From Chloroflexota bacterium (GTDB lineage Bacteria > Chloroflexota > Dehalococcoidia > DSTF01 > RBG-16-68-14), in contig JAJCYW010000003.1 of assembly GCA_029262675.1 (NCBI GenBank), forward strand, positions 62,001 through 126,000: a stretch of DNA of 64,000 bases, given 5' to 3'. Made by a program: the position numbers and the translations under genes. Under the pieces are notes generated by a model. That model was not told the DNA's origin. It did not search any database and saw only the letters and a list, made by a program, of their open reading frames with translations. This document shows positions 50,593 to 58,421 of this stretch, in pieces. Positions within the stretch are counted from its first letter, which is position 1, and the number at the start of each line of letters is the position of its first letter.

Positions 50593-52020
50593 TTAGGTCG
50601 CTAGCCGTTCGCGCCAGCGGCGCAGGGCCGCCGAGACGCGGCGGGGCGCGGTGCCGCCGGGTGCGCTGCGGGCGCGGAGGGCGGCGTCCAGTCCCAGCTT
50701 CGGGGCGTCGTCCGGGAAGAGGGAAGAGAAGCGCCTGAACACCTCGATGGTCAGCTCGTCGAACGCCTTGCCCTGCTGCTCGGCGTAGCGCACCAGCTTG
50801 CCGACCGCTTCATGGGCCTTGCGGAAGGGCAGGCCCGCGCGGACGAGCATGTCGGCGAGGTCTGTAGCGAGCGCGTAGTTGGCCGTGGCGGCCGCGCGGG
50901 TGCGTTCTGCGTCGAACGTCAGCCGTGGCGTCATGGCTGCGAAGACCCGCAGCGTGTCCAGCACGGTGTCCTCCGCGCTGAAGAACGCGCGCTTGTCCTC
51001 TTGCAGGTCACGGTTATAGGAGAGCGGAAGCGCTTTGAGCATGCCGAGCAGCGCGGCCAGGTCGCCCTGGACGCGGGCAGTGCGGGCGCGCGCCAGTTCG
51101 GCGATGTCCGGGTTACGCTTCTGCGGCATGATGCTGGAGCCGGTGGAGAAAGCGTCCGGCAGCGTGAGGAAGCCGAACTCGCTGCTGGACCAGAGGACGA
51201 TCTCCTCGGCAAAGCGCGAGACGTGCGTCATCGTCAGCGCGGCGGCCGAGACGAAGTCGACGGCAAAGTCGCGGTCGGAGACGGCGTCCAGGCTGTTGTC
51301 GCAGAGGCGGCTGAAGCCCAGTTCTTTCGCGACGCTGCGCCGGTCGATCGGGTAGGGCACGCCGGCGAGCGCGCCACTGCCGAGCGGCATCGCGTCGGCG
51401 CGGTCGCGGGCTTGTGCGAAGCGCTCGGCGTCGCGGTCCAGCATCTCTATGTAGGCGAGGAGGTGGTGGGCGAGCAGCACGGGCTGGGCGCGCTGGAGGT
51501 GGGTGTAGCCGGGCATGGCGACCGCGCGGTTGGCATCGGCGAGATCGAGCAGCGCGCGCTGCTGCGACCGCAGCGCCTCGGTGGCGCGGTCGCAGGCGGC
51601 CTTGGCGTAGAGGCGGAGGTCGGTGGCGACCTGGTCGTTGCGCGAGCGGGCCGTATGGAGGCGGCCGGCAGCGTCGCCGATCTTTTGTTGGAGCCTGGCC
51701 TCCACGTTCGTGTGGATGTCCTCCAGGTCGTCGCGCCAGCGGAAGCGGCCGTCGCGGATCTCTCGGCCGATCTCGCGCAGACCGCGGACGATGGCGTTGG
51801 CATCGGCGCGCGGGATGATGCGCTGGCGGCCGAGCATGCGGGCGTGCGCTATGGACGCGGCGATCTCCTCCTGCCAGAGGCGGCGGTCGATGTCGACAGA
51901 GACGCTGTAGGCGTCGGCGAGCGGGTGTGTCGAGCCGGCGAAGCGGCCGCCCCAGGTCTTGCCGCCGCTCTTCTTTGCGGACTTCCGGGCAGGCTTCCGG
52001 CCAGACTTCTTGGGTGGCAT
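50593..52020 (-). CDS. argH: Argininosuccinate lyase with basic N-terminal extension
   Basis: The 475-aa lyase is clear from KTWGGRFAGSTHPLADAY, LHTARSRNDQVATDLRLYAK, MPGYTHLQRAQPVLLAHH and the signature GSSIMPQKRNPDIAEL. It splits argininosuccinate to arginine and fumarate. An extra ~20 residues at the N terminus (MPPKKSGRKPARKSAKKSGG) are Lys/Arg/Ser-rich, like histone H1 or nucleoid-protein tails, and absent from ordinary ArgH. The next in-frame start options would cut into the conserved WGGRF opening, so the extension looks real. It starts two bases after the ubiG-like stop. argG is not in the window. Confidence 0.93.
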   Translation of the reverse strand: MPPKKSGRKPARKSAKKSGGKTWGGRFAGSTHPLADAYSVSVDIDRRLWQEEIAASIAHARMLGRQRIIPRADANAIVRGLREIGREIRDGRFRWRDDLEDIHTNVEARLQQKIGDAAGRLHTARSRNDQVATDLRLYAKAACDRATEALRSQQRALLDLADANRAVAMPGYTHLQRAQPVLLAHHLLAYIEMLDRDAERFAQARDRADAMPLGSGALAGVPYPIDRRSVAKELGFSRLCDNSLDAVSDRDFAVDFVSAAALTMTHVSRFAEEIVLWSSSEFGFLTLPDAFSTGSSIMPQKRNPDIAELARARTARVQGDLAALLGMLKALPLSYNRDLQEDKRAFFSAEDTVLDTLRVFAAMTPRLTFDAERTRAAATANYALATDLADMLVRAGLPFRKAHEAVGKLVRYAEQQGKAFDELTIEVFRRFSSLFPDDAPKLGLDAALRARSAPGGTAPRRVSAALRRWRERLAT

Positions 52021-52022
52021 CG

Positions 52023-52772
52023 TCAGGCCGCCATCGCCGCGGCCGCCTTCATGGCGTAGCCGACGTAGGACATACTGGTGTCGTCGCTGAGCACGAACCC
52101 GCCCAGCCTGCGTGTGCGGGCATAGGAGATTCCGGCGGCGATAGGGTGCCGCCTGAGCGGCAGGCCGCGCGTCTCGCAGTTGGTGAGGCCGTACCGGGCC
52201 AGCAGCGCGTGGAGCTCCGCTGGCTTAATGAAGCGGCCGAACTCGTGCGTGTGCAGCGGAGCCATGCGAAAGACGCGTTCCGGCAGCCAGACGAGGAGCA
52301 GGCGCGACTTCCAGGTGCGGTTGATGGTGTCGTAGACGAAGCAGCCGTCCGGCTTCAGGACGCGGGCGACTTCGCCGATGACGCGCGGTACGTCGTCGAC
52401 GTGCTCGAGCACGTCGGCGGTGACGACCGCATCGAACGCGGCGTCCGGGAACGGCAGCCGTTCGGCGACCGAACCGGCGTAGTCGATCGACAGGCCGCCG
52501 GCAGTCGCGTGGTTGTCGGCGACGCGGAGCGACGGCAGGGAACGGTCGATGCCGCTGACTCGGGCGCCGCCGCGGGCGTAGGCTTCGGCCATCAGCCCGC
52601 CGCCGCTACCGAGCTCCAGCACGCGCTTGCCGCGCAGGTCGCCGAGGACGCCGCAGAAGTAGTCGAGCCTCGTCGGGTTGATCTCGTGCAGCGGTCCGAC
52701 GATACCCTCCGGGTCCCACCAGGCGTCGCCGAGTTCGTGGTACCAGTCGTTATCGATTGGATTGGGCGGCAT
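52023..52772 (-). CDS. UbiG-like O-methyltransferase
   Basis: The 249-aa methyltransferase closely follows UbiG: NDWYHELGDAWWDPEGIVGPLHEINPTR at the N terminus (read in parts), VLELGSGGGLMAEAYARGG as motif I, AVVTADVLEHVDDVPRVI and VLKPDGCFVYDTINRTWKS. In proteobacteria UbiG makes two O-methylations in ubiquinone synthesis; no other ubi genes are here, so a related quinone or phenolic substrate is possible. Gap to argH is two bases. Confidence 0.85.
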   Translation of the reverse strand: MPPNPIDNDWYHELGDAWWDPEGIVGPLHEINPTRLDYFCGVLGDLRGKRVLELGSGGGLMAEAYARGGARVSGIDRSLPSLRVADNHATAGGLSIDYAGSVAERLPFPDAAFDAVVTADVLEHVDDVPRVIGEVARVLKPDGCFVYDTINRTWKSRLLLVWLPERVFRMAPLHTHEFGRFIKPAELHALLARYGLTNCETRGLPLRRHPIAAGISYARTRRLGGFVLSDDTSMSYVGYAMKAAAAMAA

Positions 52773-52777
52773 GGGCG

Positions 52778-53572
52778 CTAGCCGCCCCGTGGTCTGCCGT
52801 CTACGGCAGAGCTGCCATTAGTCGAGAGGCAGGGCAGCGTGAGCAGTTCGCTCAGCTCGTCGATGGCGTAGTCGGGCTCGACGTCCTGGACCCGCTCCTT
52901 GATCGCGTGGTGCTTGCGCCAGACACCCGTCATGCCGAGCGTCTGGGCGCCGGCGACGTCTGCCCGCAGCGAGTCGCCGACCATCATGGTGTTTTGCGGC
53001 GCCACGCCGAGCTCCTCCAGCGCGTGCTGGTAGATCTTCGGGTGCGGCTTCATGTAGCCGATGTCGCAGGAGATCGACATTACGTCCATTAAGTCGGCAA
53101 GGCCGTGGGCCTCTACCTCCTCGACGAACGACGGCCCGGCGAACGGTCGATTAGTGACGCAGCCGAGGCGCAGCCCCATGCCGCGCAGGCCGGTCAGCGT
53201 GTCCATCGCGTCGTCGAACAGGCGGCGGCCGAAGAAGGAGCCTTCCAGGTTCCAGGCATCCCAGAGCTGTTCGCCCTGTTCGAGGGTGATGTCGAGACCC
53301 TTCGATTTGACGACCTCCTGGACGACGCCGGGGAAGTGGGGGCTGATGCAGTCGCTCTCGTAGGCGGCACGGTCGGCTTCGCCCATCGCGAGCCGGATGT
53401 CGCGGCCTAAGAACCGCAGTTCGTCCTCAGGCTCCACGCCCCACTCCTGCAGCACGCTGAAGATGCGGCGGACGGTCTCACGGCGGATGTCGTTCACGGG
53501 CGGCCGCTCGGGTATGTGCCAGAGCGTGTTGCCGAGGTCAAACAGGACGGCTTCAATCTTCACATCTGTCAT
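52778..53572 (-). CDS. HAD-superfamily hydrolase
   Basis: This is a 264-aa HAD phosphatase. Motif I is VLFDLGNTLWHIP; note that the usual DxD has become DLG-N, so the second Asp is missing. Motif II is CVTNRPFAG, and motif III/IV is the Lys in YMKPHPKIYQ and MMVGDSLRADVAGAQ. The cap domain is helical. A normal HAD phosphatase needs both Asp residues of motif I, so activity may be altered. TAGCAT (53582-53587) lies nine bases before the ATG. It starts the HAD-ubiG-argH minus-strand series. Confidence 0.85.
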   Translation of the reverse strand: MTDVKIEAVLFDLGNTLWHIPERPPVNDIRRETVRRIFSVLQEWGVEPEDELRFLGRDIRLAMGEADRAAYESDCISPHFPGVVQEVVKSKGLDITLEQGEQLWDAWNLEGSFFGRRLFDDAMDTLTGLRGMGLRLGCVTNRPFAGPSFVEEVEAHGLADLMDVMSISCDIGYMKPHPKIYQHALEELGVAPQNTMMVGDSLRADVAGAQTLGMTGVWRKHHAIKERVQDVEPDYAIDELSELLTLPCLSTNGSSAVDGRPRGG

Positions 53573-53581
53573 GGCGCTCCC

Positions 53582-53587
53582 ATGCTA
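53582..53587 (-). promoter_or_regulatory. -10 box TAGCAT (TGGTAGCAT) for the HAD gene
   Basis: An extended -10-like element ends nine bases before the ATG at 53572; the intervening bases are GGGAGCGCC, so a ribosome-binding site (GGGAG) or a leaderless start are both possible. Confidence 0.35.
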
Positions 53588-53791
53588 CCAAATCGAGCGG
53601 CTACGGGCCGTTTCTGTTATGCCGCTTCCTCCGACTCGAGTGCCTGGAAGATGAGCGTGTCACCGAGGGCGAAGAGGACGCCTCGGACGGGCGCCGTGAC
53701 CCATGCAATGCCCGGCCGATCAGGAGCCCGAAGTTGTTGGCCTTTCTTGCCGGTGGTAGAATGGGCCTGGGAGCAGTCGGATAGGTCTGTT

Positions 53792-54223
53792 ATGGATAAC
53801 GATTTCCACCTGGATGTCGATGAGATCAAGAAGACGATTGGCGAGGCGGACGTTGTCACGTTCAGGTTCGTCGTCGTCGGCGAACGGCTGCTGGTGGACA
53901 ACCGATCGTCCGAGGTCGACCCGCCGCTGGTCAAGCTCGTGCCGCGAGCGACGAGCGTGGAAGACCGCTTTCGCAGCCTGAAGAAGCTGCGGCCCCGATT
54001 CCGTCTCCCCGAGAAGATCACCGCCGTCTGGTGGCCGAAGTCTATCGAGAACATGGTGAGTCGAGGCATCTGGGAGGCGATCGTCGAGCGCATCGAGAAC
54101 GCTGGGTTCCACGAGGCGGCGGAAGAGTGCGGCGTCGTGCTTGAGGAGCTGCGCGCGTCCGAGCAATTAGAGCTGCACAACGCCTTAACCGGCGAGGGCT
54201 TCCAGGCGCTCTGGGAGAAGTAG
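53792..54223 (+). CDS. Hypothetical protein, 143 aa
   Basis: The 143-aa protein starts MDNDFHLDVDEIKKTIGE. It has a strand-rich first half (VVTFRFVVVGERLLVDNR) and a helical acidic second half (AAEECGVVLEELRASEQLEL). The family is not recognised. A TAGAAT hexamer at 53757-53762 and an upstream TTGTTG give a weak promoter. The metallopeptidase gene follows after ten bases, so the two probably form an operon. Confidence 0.7.
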   Translation: MDNDFHLDVDEIKKTIGEADVVTFRFVVVGERLLVDNRSSEVDPPLVKLVPRATSVEDRFRSLKKLRPRFRLPEKITAVWWPKSIENMVSRGIWEAIVERIENAGFHEAAEECGVVLEELRASEQLELHNALTGEGFQALWEK

Positions 54224-54233
54224 CCTCCGCGCC

Positions 54234-54602
54234 ATGCACAGCCGCCGGTTCCTCAAGCTCGTCCAGCGGGCGCTGAACGAAATCCCGCCCCCTTACAACA
54301 CGTGGCTCGACAACATCGATATCCTCGTCGAACGGCGGCCGACGTCGCGCCACAGGCGAGAGGCGGGCCTAGACCCTCGCGACACGCTGCTGGGCCTCTA
54401 CGAAGGCGTGCCGCAGACGGAGCGGGACAGCGGCTACGGCCTGGTGCTGCCGGACCGGATCACGATCTTCCAGGAGCCGCTGCAGGATGCCTGTGACACA
54501 GAAGCAGAGCTGGTGGAGGAGGTGCGCGTCACGGTGCTCCACGAGCTGGCACATCACTTCGGCATCTCCGAGGACGAGCTGGAACGCCTCGGCCTGGACT
54601 GA
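54234..54602 (+). CDS. Zincin-like metallopeptidase (Zincin_1 / DUF1025 type)
   Basis: The 122-aa protein has the small-zincin pattern: FLKLVQRALNEIPPPYNTWL, a DTLLGLYEGVPQTERDSGY middle and VTVLHELAHHFGISEDELERLG with the HExxH site. Such proteins are small cytoplasmic zinc peptidases of unclear role. Its start lies ten bases after the upstream hypothetical ORF, and a Flp-pilin gene follows 63 bases later. Confidence 0.88.
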   Translation: MHSRRFLKLVQRALNEIPPPYNTWLDNIDILVERRPTSRHRREAGLDPRDTLLGLYEGVPQTERDSGYGLVLPDRITIFQEPLQDACDTEAELVEEVRVTVLHELAHHFGISEDELERLGLD

Positions 54603-54665
54603 CTCGAATTCCAGGCACGCTCCGCGGATGCCGATACTGGCTGCATGGGGTATCACATAGCGGCC

Positions 54666-54854
54666 ATGCTGGAACTCACACGCGCCATCATCCGAGGCGC
54701 TTCGCGGGAACGCGGCCAGACGCTGGCCGAGTACGGTCTGCTGCTGACGGTGGTGAGTGTCGCCGTGATCGCGCCGACGGTGATCCTCATGCGTACGGCG
54801 CTGGCCGCCGCGTTTACTTCAGCCGCGAACTGTATGAGCGGAGGCGGCTGCTAG
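54666..54854 (+). CDS. Flp/Fap-type pilin
   Basis: This 62-aa prepilin has a short basic leader, then ERGQTLAEYGLLLTVVSVAV, where a prepilin peptidase would cut between Gly and Gln before the hydrophobic helix with Glu at position +5. The C terminus is short (AANCMSGGGC). It is a small Flp pilin of the tad type. The ATG at 54666 is preferred to one at 54645 because it gives the usual leader length. No tad assembly genes are nearby, and its end overlaps the end of the convergent amidohydrolase by four bases. Confidence 0.8.
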   Translation: MLELTRAIIRGASRERGQTLAEYGLLLTVVSVAVIAPTVILMRTALAAAFTSAANCMSGGGC

Positions 54855-56344
54855 CCGCGCGCCAGTACCTGGCCTGCTCCGACCTGCCGGGGCGAACCAT
54901 CCACCACCACTAGCTGACCGTTTACCAGCACGGACGAGATGCCGCGCGGGTACTGGCGCGGGTCTTCGTACGTGCCGGTATCGATGATGGCCGCCGGATC
55001 GAAGACGACGAGGTCGGCCCAGTAGCCTTCCCGCACCTCACCGCGATCAGTCAGCTTGAACGTCTGCGCGGGGAGCGACGTCATGCGGCGGACGCCCTCT
55101 TCAAGTGAGAGCAGGCCCTCTTCTCGGACGTAGCGGCCCAGCACGCGGGGGAACGTACCGTAGAGCCGGGGGTGCGGTTTGCCTGTCGGCGAAGGCAAGC
55201 CATCCGAGCCGATCATGCACTGCGGGTGCTGGAGGACGCGGCGGACGTCCACCTCGTCCATGACGAACATGACGGCGACCGGGGTGTTCTCCTCTTCGCG
55301 CAGCAGCCGTTGGACCGCGTCCTCCACGGGGAGGTCCATCATCGACGCGATCTCATCGACCCGCTTGCCTTCGTACTCGTGCTGGTGCTTGACGGATGCG
55401 ATGAGCACGTCGTGTGGGTCGAGGCCCGGCGCCAGCCGGCCTCCTCGGGCGATTGCGACGAGCGCTGTGCTGGCGGCGACGTAGGGGTAGGCGTCCATGG
55501 TGACGCCCACGCCTCGGGCGCGCGCCTCGTCGATTAGCGGCAGCGACTGCTCCGTGAGGCCGAAGTTGGCCTCACCGCTCGCCTTGTGGTGCGAGAGTTG
55601 GACAGGCACGCCGGCCTCTTCGCCGATGTGGATCGCCTCGGCGACGGCGTCGAGCAGGCCGCTGCCCTCGTTGCGGATGTGACTGACGTAGAGGCCGCCG
55701 TACTTCTCCACGACGCGCGCCAGTTCGATCAGCTCCTCGGTACGCGCGAACGTCCCGGGCACGTAGATCAGCCCAGAAGACAGGCCGACGGCGCCGGCGT
55801 CCATCGCCTCGCGGACGTGTTCCTTCATCACGGCCATCTGTTCGTCGCTGGGCGGCCCGCGATCGAGACCCATAACGGCGATGCGGATGGTGCCGTGGGC
55901 GGCGAGGAACGCCGCGTTCGCGGAGGGCTTCGCCGCGCGCACGGTGTCGTAGAACTCGCGGTGGGAGCGCCAGGTGAACTCTTCCACGGGGCCGAGGACG
56001 CCCTCAGTGCCGCGGGCGTAGAACTGCCGGAACTGCTCGTTGGCGGGGGCCGCGCCGAGGCCGCAGTTGCCGCAGACTAGCGTGGCGACGCCCTGCGCTG
56101 TCTTGAACTCGACGCCTGGGATGTTGATAAGCGCGATGTCGTCGTGGCAGTGGACGTCGATGAAGCCGGGCGAGACAACGAGGCCGGAGGCGTCAATCTC
56201 TGCTGCGGCGCCGGCGCCTTGGACGAGGTTGCCGACTGCCGCGATCCTGCCGTCGCGCACGGCGACATCGCCCGGCCGCGACGGCGCGCCGGTACCATCG
56301 ACGATGGCGCCGCCGCGGATAACGAGATCGTAGGCGTCTCGCAT
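54851..56344 (-). CDS. D-aminoacylase / N-acyl-D-amino-acid deacylase family amidohydrolase
   Basis: This is a 497-aa amidohydrolase. IRGGAIVDGTGAPSRPGDVAV opens the protein; SPGFIDVHCHDD has the metal-binding HxH, followed by ATLVCGNCGLG with the Cys seen in D-aminoacylases and VQLSHHKASGEANFG with further His ligands. CMIGSDGLPSPTGKPHPR carries the catalytic Asp. It removes acyl groups from N-acyl-D-amino acids or related amides. Start is the ATG at 56344. No neighbours suggest its substrate. Confidence 0.88.
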   Translation of the reverse strand: MRDAYDLVIRGGAIVDGTGAPSRPGDVAVRDGRIAAVGNLVQGAGAAAEIDASGLVVSPGFIDVHCHDDIALINIPGVEFKTAQGVATLVCGNCGLGAAPANEQFRQFYARGTEGVLGPVEEFTWRSHREFYDTVRAAKPSANAAFLAAHGTIRIAVMGLDRGPPSDEQMAVMKEHVREAMDAGAVGLSSGLIYVPGTFARTEELIELARVVEKYGGLYVSHIRNEGSGLLDAVAEAIHIGEEAGVPVQLSHHKASGEANFGLTEQSLPLIDEARARGVGVTMDAYPYVAASTALVAIARGGRLAPGLDPHDVLIASVKHQHEYEGKRVDEIASMMDLPVEDAVQRLLREEENTPVAVMFVMDEVDVRRVLQHPQCMIGSDGLPSPTGKPHPRLYGTFPRVLGRYVREEGLLSLEEGVRRMTSLPAQTFKLTDRGEVREGYWADLVVFDPAAIIDTGTYEDPRQYPRGISSVLVNGQLVVVDGSPRQVGAGQVLARG

Positions 56345-56434
56345 GGCGTGCGGCAGCCTAGCGTACGGGTCGAAGGTGAGGCAAGACGGCGGAGGTGGGA
56401 GCCCGTTGACGCGGGCGGGGTTGCGGAGAGGCGG

Positions 56435-58201
56435 CTACGCTGCGGCCCCCTCCAAGATCTTGTCGTCAGCGTCGTCGGCCTGGTTGGCGTGGCTGGCCAA
56501 GATCGACTGAACGACACCCGCCTCGAAGAGCGAGCGAAACGCCTGCGCGACCCGCGGCGAGAACTGGCTTCCGGAGTTCTTGAGGATTTCCGCGAGGGCC
56601 TTGTCCGGAGGCCAGGCTGGCTTGTAGGGGCGGGCAGAGGTCAACGCGTCGAAGACGTCCGCGACAGTGACGATCTGGACGGGCAGCGGTATGTCGTCGC
56701 CGCGCATGCCGTCTGGGTAACCGCCGCCGTCCCAGCGTTCGTGGTGCCAACGGGTGATCTCTCGCGCGACGTGCGGGATCCTGGAGTGGATCAGTATCTC
56801 TTCGCCGTAGAGAGGATGTCGGCGGATGATCTCCCACTCTCGTTCGTCTAACGCAGATTCCTTGAGCAGGATGGTGTCCGGAACGCGAAGTTTGCCGACA
56901 TCGTGGAGGATGGCGCCGAAGGTTAGCTCCTCCGTCTCCTGGTCTGCCAGGCCTAGCTCGGGGGCGAGGGCGCGGACGTACGCTTCGATGTGGCGGAGGT
57001 GATCTCCCGTATAGGGGTCCCGCGCCTCTGCGGCGTAGGCCAGCGTGCGGATGGTGGCGTGGTGGCTGGCGGAGAGGTCGGCGTGGGCTTCCTGGACTTG
57101 GTCGTAGAGCATTGTGCTCTCGATGATCGCCGCGATATGACTGGCGAGTGCTGCGAAGACGCGCAGGCGCTCCCAGGTGCGCTGTTCGTTGAATCCGCTG
57201 TAGATGCGGAATACGCCTAGTGTCTGCTCGCCGAAGACAAGCGGGATAGTGGCGTAGAACGTAATCGCGTTCTCGACCATCCAGGCGCGGTGAATCGGCT
57301 CGGTCTCGGTGATCTTCGCAGGGTCGGCGAAGAGGAGCGGGCCCTTGCGGCCCTCGTGGTACTGGAACGTTTGGATCAACTGCTCTCTGGAGCAGAAGAA
57401 GTCGGTAGCCCAGGCGTAAAAGTCGTCGGAGTAGCTCGCTCCATCCAGCGCTAGCGCGCTCGCGGCGGCGCGGCGTTCGCTGGTCGGGTCGCCGACGGTA
57501 AGGGTGACAGACGCGAAGCCGCTGGCCTCCTGCGTGCGGTCGACGACGACCTTGAGCCGTTCCTGCAGCGGACGCTTCTGCGTCAGCATCGTGCCCAGCT
57601 CCTCCAGCAGTTGCAGCTCTTCCGACTCGCGGATGGCCCACGCGCGGCCGACCGTTTCCTGTACCGCCTGCGTCGCCAGGTGCGCGATCATTTGGGCGAT
57701 GCCCTCGCTGGGCGGCTTGCTCTGCGGCTTCGCGGACCCGAACATCCAGAGGAGGCCTAGCAACTCGTCTCCGTTCTTCAACTCAAGGGCCATCACCCAG
57801 TGTTCCGGCGACATCAGGTCGACGATGTGTTGCGGGAAAGGCGCCGTGGGCGCCCAGTCGGCCAAGCGCAGGGGCTGGCCGGTCGGTTGGATGGCCTGCG
57901 CCGAGAGAAGGCCCACGGTTTTTTCTTCGTAGCCCAGAACGAACGCGTCGCTCAGCTTCTGCGTGCGGAAGTGCAGCGCGATCGGCGTCGTGTCTGTGCC
58001 GCGCAGAGGGAAGATGCCGCAAGCATCGAGGCGGAGCGTCTTGCCGACTGCGACTATGACCTGCTGCGGTGTGGGATTGCCGCTGGCTCCGTCCGCTGCT
58101 TCGTGGACGGCCAGCATCAGGCGGCCGCTCGTTCGCGCGTCGCTGCGGCGGCCGGCGCGACGCGCGGGGGTGCTCGGGTCTGGTGCTTCGCTATCTGACA
58201 T
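56435..58201 (-). CDS. GAF-domain HD-GYP phosphodiesterase
   Basis: The 588-aa soluble protein has two GAF-like sensor regions (residues ~35-190 and ~205-375) and a C-terminal HD-GYP domain. ARDPYTGDHLRHIEAYV, AILHDVGKLRVPDTIL (HD), RRHPLYGEEIL, and RWHHERWDGGGYPDGMRGDDIPL (HHExxDGxGYP type) carry the metal ligands and GYP motif. Such enzymes degrade cyclic-di-GMP, so it links an internal or redox signal to c-di-GMP levels. It stands alone on the minus strand, divergent from the binding-protein gene. Confidence 0.9.
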   Translation of the reverse strand: MSDSEAPDPSTPARRAGRRSDARTSGRLMLAVHEAADGASGNPTPQQVIVAVGKTLRLDACGIFPLRGTDTTPIALHFRTQKLSDAFVLGYEEKTVGLLSAQAIQPTGQPLRLADWAPTAPFPQHIVDLMSPEHWVMALELKNGDELLGLLWMFGSAKPQSKPPSEGIAQMIAHLATQAVQETVGRAWAIRESEELQLLEELGTMLTQKRPLQERLKVVVDRTQEASGFASVTLTVGDPTSERRAAASALALDGASYSDDFYAWATDFFCSREQLIQTFQYHEGRKGPLLFADPAKITETEPIHRAWMVENAITFYATIPLVFGEQTLGVFRIYSGFNEQRTWERLRVFAALASHIAAIIESTMLYDQVQEAHADLSASHHATIRTLAYAAEARDPYTGDHLRHIEAYVRALAPELGLADQETEELTFGAILHDVGKLRVPDTILLKESALDEREWEIIRRHPLYGEEILIHSRIPHVAREITRWHHERWDGGGYPDGMRGDDIPLPVQIVTVADVFDALTSARPYKPAWPPDKALAEILKNSGSQFSPRVAQAFRSLFEAGVVQSILASHANQADDADDKILEGAAA

Positions 58202-58421
58202 ACGTGCGTTTGGTCTCCTCAGTCAAGTATCGGCCAAGCTGCGGAGTTCGCCTAGTCATGGACGGGTCTACAGATTTGCCGTGTCTCCGGCGCCATCAGG
58301 GACGCTGGTCGACACCGCCGCGATGTAGGCCGCGGCAAGAGCCCCGTAGGCGGTGCTCGCGGTACAATGGGATCGCCACGACGGGATAGGCGCCGGAGCG
58401 CGCGGGCACAGGGAGGCCGGT

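Noticed and set aside
50812..52059. Plus-strand ORF of 415 aa opposite argH
   Set aside because: Mirror frame of an unmistakable argininosuccinate lyase.
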